Positions 44,548-52,127 of a stretch of DNA of 64,000 nucleotides are shown here, piece by piece. Positions within the stretch are counted from its first letter, which is position 1; every line of letters begins with the position of its first letter. This DNA comes from Litchfieldia sinesaloumensis (GTDB lineage Bacteria > Bacillota > Bacilli > Bacillales > Bacillaceae_L). The notes under the pieces are model-generated. The model saw only the letters and a list, made by a program, of their open reading frames with translations. It was not told the origin of the DNA and searched no databases. Where the stretch lies: assembly GCF_900156865.1 (NCBI RefSeq), contig NZ_LT732529.1:204300-268299 (forward strand), written 5' to 3'. The position numbers were made by a program, and so were the translations under genes.

Positions 44548-45228
44548 ATGATGGAAAACGTTCATATATATATTGCGGGAGATTCGACTGTATCAGATTG
44601 CCCTCCAAACGAAGAACCACGTGCTGGATGGGGGCAGGTACTTCATTACTTTTTTCAAGAGCATGTCATTATTCATAATTACGCAATTGGCGGCCGTAGT
44701 TCGAAAAGCTTTATTAACGAAAAAAGATTAGATTTAATTTTAAATGAGATACAACCAAATGATTACCTTTTCATTCAATTTGGACACAACGATCAAAAAG
44801 AGGATCATCGAAAAACAGAGCCATATTCATCCTATCAAGCTTATTTGAGTCGATATATTGATTCGGCACGAGAAAAAAACGCCATACCAGTATTAATTAC
44901 CTCCATGCATCGTAGAACCTTTGATGAAAATGGAAAAATCATTAATAGTTTAGGTGAATATCCAGAAGCGATGATTGCTCTTGCAAAAGAGAAACAAGTA
45001 AGCCTTATTGATTTGTGGAAACAATCGAAGGAGTTATATGAAACCTTAGGGCCGGATGACAGTAAAACTCTATTTATTTGGTTTGAGCCTGGTGAACATC
45101 ACAACTATCCAAATGGAATTAGTGATGATACCCATTTTCGAGAAGAAGGAGCTATCAAATTAGCAGAAATGATTGCCAGAGAAATGAAAGTAACAATTCC
45201 GCATTTGGCCAATCATTTAAAGTTTTGA
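44548..45228 (+). CDS. Rhamnogalacturonan acetylesterase (RhgT/YesT-like SGNH hydrolase)
   Basis: A 226-residue cytoplasmic esterase. SGNH blocks are readable: GDST with Ser12 or 13, GGRSSKSF, GHNDQ and the C-terminal DDTHF (Asp-x-x-His). This matches B. subtilis RhgT and YesT, which remove acetyl groups from rhamnogalacturonan I fragments. ATG 44548 or 44551 follow AGAGGGTGT. It fits directly with the GH105 enzyme in the same operon. Confidence 0.92.
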   Translation: MMENVHIYIAGDSTVSDCPPNEEPRAGWGQVLHYFFQEHVIIHNYAIGGRSSKSFINEKRLDLILNEIQPNDYLFIQFGHNDQKEDHRKTEPYSSYQAYLSRYIDSAREKNAIPVLITSMHRRTFDENGKIINSLGEYPEAMIALAKEKQVSLIDLWKQSKELYETLGPDDSKTLFIWFEPGEHHNYPNGISDDTHFREEGAIKLAEMIAREMKVTIPHLANHLKF

Positions 45229-45242
45229 AGTGAGGTGTTTAT

Positions 45243-46082
45243 ATGCTCAATCTAGGTATTCGAGCTCATGACATAAAAGCAGACTCTCTAAATGAACTCG
45301 TTCAAACAATAGGAGAGAAAGGACTTACATCAGTACAATTGGCATTAGCGAAATCATTTCCAGAACTAAACACAAGTTTAGGTAGTTTATCACCTGGTTT
45401 TGGTAAATACATAGGAAATGCTTTTCAACAAAAAAATGTTCAAATTGCTGTACTAGGCTGCTATATTAATATGATTCATCCAGACCTAGATGAACGACAA
45501 GCAGCATTAAACCGTTTCAAGGAACATATACGATTTGCTAGGGACTTTGGTTGTAGTGTTGTAGGGACAGAAACAGGGAATGTTCATGCGAAAATGGGCT
45601 ATACAGTAGATAATTTCGAAGAAAAACCCTTTTTGGATGTTGTTGAAAGTGTGAGAGAACTTGTAGAAGAAGCTGAAAAATTTGGTGTTATTGTTGGAAT
45701 TGAAGCAGGTGTAAATCATCCTGTATACAATTCACTTCTGTTAAAACGATTATTGGATGAAGTAAATTCAAATAATTTACAAGTAATCTTTGACCCTGTA
45801 AATCTATTGACAGTAGACAGTTATCTTAATCAAGATGAAATTATCAAAGAGGCTATAGAATTATTGGGAGATCGAATCATCATTGTTCATTGTAAGGACT
45901 TTATTATTGATCAAGGTAAGTTGAGTTTTGTAGCTCCTGGTAAGGGATTATTAAACTACGAACTAGTCATGAATCTGGTTAAAGCCAAAAAGCCATTCAT
46001 CCAGTTTCTGTTAGAAAGTACTACAGACCCTTATATAGATGATAGTATTATTTATTTACGAGAAACCTACGAAAAAGCTTAA
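45243..46082 (+). CDS. Sugar isomerase/epimerase-like TIM-barrel protein
   Basis: A 279-residue xylose-isomerase-like barrel with metal-ligand candidates in GTETGN, VGIEAG, FDPVNL and IIVHCKD, and LLESTTDP near the end. It belongs to the broad AP-endonuclease-2/sugar isomerase family, and the reaction cannot be named from sequence. It follows RhgT by 14 bp with GTGAGGTG as ribosome site. It is probably a partner of the Gfo/Idh/MocA enzyme. Confidence 0.8.
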   Translation: MLNLGIRAHDIKADSLNELVQTIGEKGLTSVQLALAKSFPELNTSLGSLSPGFGKYIGNAFQQKNVQIAVLGCYINMIHPDLDERQAALNRFKEHIRFARDFGCSVVGTETGNVHAKMGYTVDNFEEKPFLDVVESVRELVEEAEKFGVIVGIEAGVNHPVYNSLLLKRLLDEVNSNNLQVIFDPVNLLTVDSYLNQDEIIKEAIELLGDRIIIVHCKDFIIDQGKLSFVAPGKGLLNYELVMNLVKAKKPFIQFLLESTTDPYIDDSIIYLRETYEKA

Positions 46083-46189
46083 TTAGAGGACAGAGATGAA
46101 ATAGTAAAATTAGCATGATGAAAATTGTAAATCTTGTTACTTTTCGATATTATTTTAAGAGAGTACTATATTATTAGGAGGCAAAATAG

Positions 46190-47683
46190 ATGGAACATTT
46201 AAAGCAACTAGTTGTAGCATTAAAAAACGGAAACGTTTTCGAAAATACGGGTGATGTTACAGTATATGAAAAATCTTTAACTCATCACGACAATGTAAGC
46301 CTTGTCATGGTAAGAGACCAGAAACAAAAGTGGATTCTTGCTGCTGGTGAAGGAAATTTATTTGAAGATTTAGAGGGCACAGTAATTTCTGATAATGGTA
46401 AGGTAATACCGTTAACACATGAAAATCGTTTAGTGTTAAATCGCTATTTTGATTATACTGTTCCAAGAGCTTTCGGTACAAAAGTAGCTACAATGGGGCT
46501 TGGAGACCGTTTAGGTATTGCTTCGCCTGGACATATTGAAACAGTTCGAGATCATAATGTGAAGCCAATCCTTGCTCAACAAAGTATCCGAGAATTAACT
46601 TTAACGAATCGTACGATGAATGATGTAATCGATGCAGCAAGTTTCGCAGTTTTCCAAGAAGGATACACTGGCGGATTTGGCGCAGACGGAGACCATCTGA
46701 AAGAGGAAGAAGATATAAAAATGGCATTGTCACTAGGTATGTCAATGTTAACCTTAGATTGTTCTGATCATATCCAAAATCGTGTTGAAGGTTTAACAGA
46801 AGAGGAAATCAGTGCTGAATTCGAAGGGCTACCTGAAGAAACAAAGAGTCATTATAACGAAGAATATGTAAACAAAGAGTTTGATTTAAATGGTCTTTCA
46901 ATCGTATTTGATGAAAAGACAGTAAAGAAATTTGCTTTGTTATACGGAAAAGCATTAGATTATATGGTTCATGTCAATGATACATATATTAAACAAGCAG
47001 ACCGCGAAATTGATTTTGAAATTTCTATTGATGAGACTGAAACAGTAACATCACCAGCAGCACATTTCTTTGTAGCAAATGAACTTCAGCAACGTGGAGT
47101 AGAAGTAACAAGTCTTGCTCCAAGATTCTGTGGTGAATTCCAAAAAGGAATTGATTATATTGGTGATATTGAACAATTTGAAAAAGAACTACGTGAACAT
47201 GCGCTAATTGCTGAATATAATGGTTATAAATTAAGTATTCACTCTGGTAGTGATAAATTTACAGCGTTTCCAATCATCGCGAAGTACACAAATGGTGTCC
47301 TTCATGTTAAAACAGCGGGTACAAACTGGCTAGAAGCTGTTCGTGTTATTGCAAAGGTAAATCCTGGTTTATACAGAAGAATGCACGCATATGCACTTGA
47401 ACATCTAGATGAAGCTCTACAGTATTATCATATTACTCCGGAAATGAGTACAATTGCTCCACTTGATACTGTTTCAGATGCGGAACTTCCAGAGTACATG
47501 AACAATGATGCTGCACGACAAGTTATCCATGTTACGTATGGCTTATTATTAACTGCAAAAGATGAAAGCGGAAACTTCATCTTTAAGGATGAATTCTTTG
47601 CAACATTAAGTGATAAAGAAGATGTTTATCGTCAAGGCCTAGTTAAGCATATTGGCAAACACGTAGAGTTATTAAACCTATAA
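46190..47683 (+). CDS. uxaE: Tagaturonate epimerase UxaE
   Basis: A 497-residue protein with family-specific stretches VPRAFGTKVATMGLGDRLG, GADGDHLKEEEDI and KLSIHSGSDKFTAFPIIAKY, which I recognise from UxaE (tagaturonate/fructuronate epimerase). It converts tagaturonate to fructuronate, linking galacturonate to the glucuronate branch (UxuB/UxuA) and then KDG. UxaC, UxuA, UxuB, KdgK and KdgA are not in this window. It is the last gene of the GH105 operon, 107 bp after the isomerase-like gene, with AGGAGGCAAAATAG ahead of ATG. Confidence 0.85.
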   Translation: MEHLKQLVVALKNGNVFENTGDVTVYEKSLTHHDNVSLVMVRDQKQKWILAAGEGNLFEDLEGTVISDNGKVIPLTHENRLVLNRYFDYTVPRAFGTKVATMGLGDRLGIASPGHIETVRDHNVKPILAQQSIRELTLTNRTMNDVIDAASFAVFQEGYTGGFGADGDHLKEEEDIKMALSLGMSMLTLDCSDHIQNRVEGLTEEEISAEFEGLPEETKSHYNEEYVNKEFDLNGLSIVFDEKTVKKFALLYGKALDYMVHVNDTYIKQADREIDFEISIDETETVTSPAAHFFVANELQQRGVEVTSLAPRFCGEFQKGIDYIGDIEQFEKELREHALIAEYNGYKLSIHSGSDKFTAFPIIAKYTNGVLHVKTAGTNWLEAVRVIAKVNPGLYRRMHAYALEHLDEALQYYHITPEMSTIAPLDTVSDAELPEYMNNDAARQVIHVTYGLLLTAKDESGNFIFKDEFFATLSDKEDVYRQGLVKHIGKHVELLNL

Positions 47684-47697
47684 GAAAATGATATTCC

Positions 47698-47742
47698 AAA
47701 ACACCTTTCCTTTAGCTATACTAGCAATGGGAAGGTGTTTTT
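47698..47742 (+). terminator. Terminator after uxaE that includes the modA ribosome site
   Basis: AAAACACCTTTCC (47698-47710) pairs with GGGAAGGTGTTTT, with a T-run up to the modA ATG at 47743. The right arm GGAAGGTG is also the only Shine-Dalgarno for modA, so read-through RNA would hide it in the stem. Confidence 0.85.
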
Positions 47743-48516
47743 ATGTTTAGGTCTATACTTTTACTTATTCTACTACTATTTTTATATGGGTGTAGTTCAC
47801 CTGAGCTTACTGACGATGTAAAACCAGTCGAACTAACGGTCTCAGCTGCAACCAGTATGCAAGATGTTTTAAAAGAATTGAAGAATATCTTTGAAGAAGA
47901 ACACCCTACAATTGACATTGCCTTTAATTTTGGGGCAACAGGTACACTTAGCCAACAAATTTCACAAGGGGCACCTGTAGATATATTTTTATCAGCCTCA
48001 AGAGAGAAATTTGATGAGTTGATGGATAAGGAATTAATTCATGATGAGTTTCATCACCATCTAATCGGTAATGAGATTGTATTGATCGTTCCAAAGGAAA
48101 ATGAGAAAAATATTGTATCAGTGGAAGACTTGACTACCAAAGCCAAAAAGATATCAATTGGTATACCAGAAGTAGTTCCTGTCGGTGCATATGCAAAAGA
48201 AGCACTTGTTACTATGGGGGTATGGAGTACTATCGAAAATAAGGTGGTACCTGCTAAAGATGTTCGGCAAGTACTCACATATGTAGAGACGGGAAATGTC
48301 GATGCAGGATTTGTCTACAAAACAGATACAGAAGTTTCTGATCAAATTCAAATCATTAAGAGTATCGAGGCAACTCAGCATTCTCCAATTATCTATCCAA
48401 TCGGGATAATAAATACTACTGTACATGTTGAGGAAGCAAAGTTATTTTACGAGTTCTTGACAAGTGAAAGAGCACTAACGCTATTTGAGGAATATGGATT
48501 TTCTAGACTAGAATAA
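47743..48516 (+). CDS. modA: Molybdate-binding lipoprotein ModA
   Basis: A 257-residue lipoprotein: signal and lipobox LYGC, then the ModA fold with AATSMQDVLKEL, FGATGTLSQQISQGAPVDIFLSAS and VGAYAKEALVTMG. It should bind molybdate or tungstate outside the membrane. The usual permease ModB and ATPase ModC do not follow; a convergent XRE gene lies downstream. The gene must therefore work with a distant transporter or have another oxyanion ligand. See the terminator overlap at its start. Confidence 0.9.
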   Translation: MFRSILLLILLLFLYGCSSPELTDDVKPVELTVSAATSMQDVLKELKNIFEEEHPTIDIAFNFGATGTLSQQISQGAPVDIFLSASREKFDELMDKELIHDEFHHHLIGNEIVLIVPKENEKNIVSVEDLTTKAKKISIGIPEVVPVGAYAKEALVTMGVWSTIENKVVPAKDVRQVLTYVETGNVDAGFVYKTDTEVSDQIQIIKSIEATQHSPIIYPIGIINTTVHVEEAKLFYEFLTSERALTLFEEYGFSRLE

Positions 48517-48522
48517 TGAAGT

Positions 48523-48555
48523 AGCAATTGAGCGTATGCCCAATTGCTTTTACTT
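48523..48555 (+). terminator. Terminator after modA
   Basis: AGCAATTG (48523-48530) pairs with CAATTGCT (48541-48548), followed by TTTACTTTTT. Confidence 0.8.
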
Positions 48556-48578
48556 TTTAGCGATAGCAGGATTTGTTG

Positions 48579-48821
48579 TTACATATACGTTACGCCTTTA
48601 GCAACTTCTTGAACGATGGATACAAGTGATGAAATTTGTTGATCGTCTAAATTGAATGATTCTTTTATTTTTGTTTCGAGATTGTTAGTAATTCTACGTT
48701 TTCCAACTTCTACAAGGGCAATAAGAGCAAAACTGCAATTTACTGCTTTTGCGAAATCACGTTGTGTCATGTTATTTTTTTTACGCAAAAATTTCACAAC
48801 ATCTTTGTTCATCTTAGGCAT
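48579..48821 (-). CDS. Small XRE-family DNA-binding protein
   Basis: An 80-residue protein with one helix-turn-helix of the XRE/Cro type: KFLRKKNNMTQRDFAKAVNC, then SFALIALVEVGKRRIT. The C-terminal 25 residues form another helix. The start ATG (48821) follows TAGGAGTG on the minus strand. It stands alone with no recognised target or toxin partner nearby. Confidence 0.8.
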   Translation of the reverse strand: MPKMNKDVVKFLRKKNNMTQRDFAKAVNCSFALIALVEVGKRRITNNLETKIKESFNLDDQQISSLVSIVQEVAKGVTYM

Positions 48822-48949
48822 TTTAAACACTCCTAACCTATGGCTTTCTACGAGTGAATACAAGGGTGGAAATCTACTATTCTAGATATCCACAATATTA
48901 CCATCATATATATATTTCGTCTAGGCAGGTTTTTTCCTAGCATTTGAAA

Positions 48950-48980
48950 TAAGAAAAAGCTGTAGAGCTTGTCTACAGCA
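48950..48980 (-). terminator. Terminator after pdxK
   Basis: On the minus strand GCTGTAGA pairs with TCTACAGC around a 5-base loop, followed by TTTTTCTT. Confidence 0.85.
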
Positions 48981-49003
48981 GTGTTCTCAGGTTCTGACCT
49001 TCT

Positions 49004-49819
49004 TTAGTTATCCCCAAATATCCGACGAGCAGCGTGGTTTGTCGGGCCTACATATTCATTTAATTTAAATGAATGACGAATTGCGGCAGTGATAAATTTC
49101 TTTGCTTCATATATCGCGTCCTTCGTTTCAAGACCTTTTGCAAGGCCAGCAGCGATTGCGGATGAATACGTACAGCCAGCACCGTGGGTAAAGGTTGTTT
49201 CAAAACGATCACCTTCAAGGATCTCTATTTCATTCCCGTCATATAAAACATCGACAGCTTTATCATGCTTTAGCTTACCGCCGCCTTTTACAAGGACATA
49301 CTTCGCACCAAGGTCATGAATTCTAATAGCTGCCTCTTTCATTTGGTCTACAGTTGTAATTGAACCAATTCCACTTAATTGACCAGCTTCAAATAAATTT
49401 GGAGTAATAACAGTAGCAATTGGTGTAAGAATTTCTCTAATTGCTTCAGCATGATCAGGGAACATCACTTCATCTTCCCCCTTACAAACCATTACAGGAT
49501 CTACTACAAATTTATTTAGGTTATGTTTTTTCGCTGCGTCTGCAGCAATTTCAATTATATCAACAGTAGGAAGCATACCAGTTTTTGCGGCATCTACACC
49601 AATACCATCAAGGATTGTTGCTAATTGTGCCTTGATAATATCGTTATCAACCGGAAATACCTGATGGTTCCAGTGGTTGTTTGGGTCCATCGCAACAATT
49701 ACAGTTAAGGCAGACATACCAAATACACCGTACTCCTGCATTGTTTTTAAATCGGCTTGAATACCTGCTCCACCACTACTATCGGAACCTGCAATTGTTA
49801 ACGCCTTTGGTAAACTCAT
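49004..49819 (-). CDS. pdxK: Pyridoxine/pyridoxal kinase (ThiD-like)
   Basis: A 271-residue ribokinase-fold kinase with AGSDSSGGAGIQADLKT, VTPNLFEAGQL, LVKGGGKLKHDKAVDVL and the anion-hole/base GAGCTYSSA. The length and sequence match B. subtilis PdxK, a ThiD relative that phosphorylates pyridoxine-type vitamers as well as HMP. ATG 49819 follows GGGGG at 8 bases; the upstream in-frame ATG at 49834 has no ribosome site. It is monocistronic. Confidence 0.92.
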   Translation of the reverse strand: MSLPKALTIAGSDSSGGAGIQADLKTMQEYGVFGMSALTVIVAMDPNNHWNHQVFPVDNDIIKAQLATILDGIGVDAAKTGMLPTVDIIEIAADAAKKHNLNKFVVDPVMVCKGEDEVMFPDHAEAIREILTPIATVITPNLFEAGQLSGIGSITTVDQMKEAAIRIHDLGAKYVLVKGGGKLKHDKAVDVLYDGNEIEILEGDRFETTFTHGAGCTYSSAIAAGLAKGLETKDAIYEAKKFITAAIRHSFKLNEYVGPTNHAARRIFGDN

Positions 49820-50048
49820 GTTTGAAACCCCCATCTAGAAAAAATTTGACAAGTTATATTATATAACAATTGTGTCGAATAGATATATTTTTATATAAAA
49901 AAAGCGTACTTACAATAAAAGGAAGGTATAAAAAATTGATTTCTTATAATAGATTTTGTTACAATACACTGATGTAAGAGAAAAAGTGTAATTCGATCCT
50001 AAACACATTCATATCTTGCAAATATTAATGATAGGCGGTCGAAAAAGA

Positions 50049-51017
50049 ATGACAGAAACAAAAACTTATCGAGTATTATTGTATTATCAGTATGTAACAA
50101 TTGAAAACCCAACAGAATTTGCAGCAGAGCATCTTGCTTTCTGTAAAGAAATCGGCCTAAAAGGCCGAATTTTAGTAGCAACAGAAGGAATTAACGGAAC
50201 AGTCTCTGGAACAATCGAACAAACTGACAAGTATATGGAAGAAATGAGGAAAGATCCTCGCTTTGCATCGATGGTTTATAAAATTGATGAAGCAGAGGGA
50301 CATGCGTTTAAGAAAATGCATGTAAGACCTCGTCCTGAACTGGTAAACCTAAGTCTTGAGGATGATATTAATCCCCATGAATTAACAGGTCAATATTTAA
50401 GTCCAAAAGAATTTTATGAAAGAATGCAGGATCAAAATACAATTATTCTAGATGCAAGAAATACCTACGAATATGATTTAGGGCACTTCAGAGGTGCAAT
50501 TAGACCAGATGTTGAAACTTTCCGTGACTTGCCACAATGGGTTCGTGAAAACAAAGACATGCTTGAAGGGAAAAAGATTCTAACTTATTGTACTGGTGGT
50601 ATCCGTTGTGAAAAATTCTCTGGTTGGTTAGTTAGAGAAGGATTTGAGGATGTAGGTCAGCTTCATGGTGGAATTGCAACCTATGGAAAGGACCCTGAAG
50701 TACAAGGTGATCTTTGGGACGGACAGCTTTATGTTTTTGATGAAAGAATCGCAGTTCCAGTAAACCATAAAGAGCATGTAATTGTGGGGAAAGACCATTT
50801 TACAAGTGAACCATGTGAACGTTACGTAAATTGTGCAAACCCTGAATGTAATAAACAAATACTATGTTCAGAAGAAAATGAGCACAAGTACTTAAGAGGC
50901 TGTACACATGAATGTCGCGTGCACCCACGTAATCGTTATATAGAAGAAAATGGATTGACAAAGGAAGAAGTGGCTGAGCGTCTTCAAGCCCTTGAAAATG
51001 AATTAGTCCAACAATAA
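50049..51017 (+). CDS. trhO: tRNA uridine-34 hydroxylase TrhO (rhodanese family)
   Basis: A 322-residue protein with N-terminal acylphosphatase-like domain ([16 protein letters not shown]), a rhodanese domain with active-site C181 (CTGGIRCEK), and a C-terminal Cys-rich segment ([25 protein letters not shown]). It matches YbfQ/TrhO, which hydroxylates U34 of certain tRNAs using O2. ATG 50049 is used, preceded by AGGCGGT; the N-terminus [15 protein letters not shown] is typical. Confidence 0.93.
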   Translation: MTETKTYRVLLYYQYVTIENPTEFAAEHLAFCKEIGLKGRILVATEGINGTVSGTIEQTDKYMEEMRKDPRFASMVYKIDEAEGHAFKKMHVRPRPELVNLSLEDDINPHELTGQYLSPKEFYERMQDQNTIILDARNTYEYDLGHFRGAIRPDVETFRDLPQWVRENKDMLEGKKILTYCTGGIRCEKFSGWLVREGFEDVGQLHGGIATYGKDPEVQGDLWDGQLYVFDERIAVPVNHKEHVIVGKDHFTSEPCERYVNCANPECNKQILCSEENEHKYLRGCTHECRVHPRNRYIEENGLTKEEVAERLQALENELVQQ

Positions 51018-51030
51018 GATTAAGTGAAAG

Positions 51031-51062
51031 AAACCACAGTGAAATGATCACTGTGGTTTTTT
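51031..51062 (+). terminator. Terminator after trhO
   Basis: AAACCACAGTGA (51031-51042) pairs with TCACTGTGGTTT (51048-51059), followed by Ts. Confidence 0.95.
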
Positions 51063-51137
51063 AATAGAAAGTAGATAAGTTAGAGTCATCTACACGACAC
51101 TTTTTGGTACAATAAAGTAAAGTGAAAGGAGCGAGCC

Positions 51138-51404
51138 GTGCAAATTATAGCTTCCCAACCATATATAGTTATACAGCGTAAAATTGAATGGAATGAACAA
51201 AAGTACATTGAAACACACCATCAGTTGCGATTATTCGAAGATCGCATTCTTTCTTCTGTGAATGAATTCCATCTAGACTCTGTGCTTGATGTTTCATTTC
51301 GATCAAGCTTTTTATACCTCCACACAAACCAAGGAGTATTCTCCTATAATATAAAAGAAGAACCACTTGATTTTATAAATGCTTTTAAGGAATTAAAACA
51401 GTAA
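51138..51404 (+). CDS. Small conserved-looking protein of unknown function
   Basis: An 88-residue protein starting with GTG after AAAGGAGCGAGCC. Predicted beta strands alternate with a C-terminal helix (SFLYLHTNQGVFSYNIKEE then DFINAFKEL), a small PH-like or barrel pattern. I do not recognise the family. It lies 20 bp upstream of the CoA pyrophosphatase gene and is probably co-transcribed with it. Confidence 0.6.
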   Translation: MQIIASQPYIVIQRKIEWNEQKYIETHHQLRLFEDRILSSVNEFHLDSVLDVSFRSSFLYLHTNQGVFSYNIKEEPLDFINAFKELKQ

Positions 51405-51424
51405 TAAAATTTTCGAGGTGAACT

Positions 51425-52054
51425 ATGGAAATTGAAAAAATTGTCAATGTAGTCAAACACCGAACTCCATCTATATTAGGACGCGGGGATTTTAAACGCT
51501 TTTCCATTCTTCTTCCGTTAATTAAAAAGGATAATGAAGTTCATGTCCTTTTTGAAGTTCGTTCAAATGAGTTAAGAAGACAGCCAGGAGAAATCTGCTT
51601 CCCGGGTGGAAAAATGGACCCAACTGATAAAAACGAAGAGCATACTGCAGTAAGGGAAACAATGGAGGAACTAGGGTTAAAGGAAAGTCATATAACGGAC
51701 GTAAGTCCACTCGATTATTTTGTCTCACCGTTTGGTACGATTATTTACCCATTTGTAGGTGTTATCACCAATCCGGATCAAATACGTCCGAATCCTTCAG
51801 AGGTTGGAGAAGTATTTACTGTGCCATTATCCTTTTTTCTTTCAAATCCACCGCAAATTTTCAAAGTGAATTTTCATGTGGAGCCTGAAGAAAATTTCCC
51901 TTATAACGATATCGTAGGTGGAGAAAACTATAATTGGCAAGTGAGAGGGATGGATGAGTGTTTCTACTATTATAAAGACCGTGTCATATGGGGATTAACT
52001 GCCGGAATACTGAAACATTTTATTGAAGTGATTGATAGTAGCCCTGCTAATTGA
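51425..52054 (+). CDS. Nudix CoA pyrophosphatase
   Basis: A 209-residue Nudix enzyme. The CoA-specific motif is seen in VRSNELRRQPGEICFPGG and the Nudix box in GGKMDPTDKN with AVRETMEELGL (RE and EE metal ligands). It should cleave CoA or acyl-CoA to phosphopantetheine and 3',5'-ADP in the cytoplasm. GAGGTGA lies upstream of ATG 51425. The terminator overlaps the stop codon. Confidence 0.92.
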   Translation: MEIEKIVNVVKHRTPSILGRGDFKRFSILLPLIKKDNEVHVLFEVRSNELRRQPGEICFPGGKMDPTDKNEEHTAVRETMEELGLKESHITDVSPLDYFVSPFGTIIYPFVGVITNPDQIRPNPSEVGEVFTVPLSFFLSNPPQIFKVNFHVEPEENFPYNDIVGGENYNWQVRGMDECFYYYKDRVIWGLTAGILKHFIEVIDSSPAN

Positions 52055-52066
52055 GGGGCTTTTTTA
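52040..52066 (+). terminator. Terminator overlapping the stop of the CoA pyrophosphatase gene
   Basis: AGCCC (52040-52044) pairs with GGGCT (52056-52060), with a T-run to 52065. Confidence 0.7.
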
Positions 52067-52089
52067 TGTGGTAATGTACGAATCAAGTG

Positions 52090-52119
52090 AAAAAAGAGTA
52101 TCGAATCCCGATACTCTTT
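52090..52119 (-). terminator. Terminator after the minus-strand PBP gene
   Basis: AAAGAGTATCG pairs with CGATACTCTTT; on the minus strand it is followed by Ts. Confidence 0.9.
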
Positions 52120-52127
52120 AATAGAGA

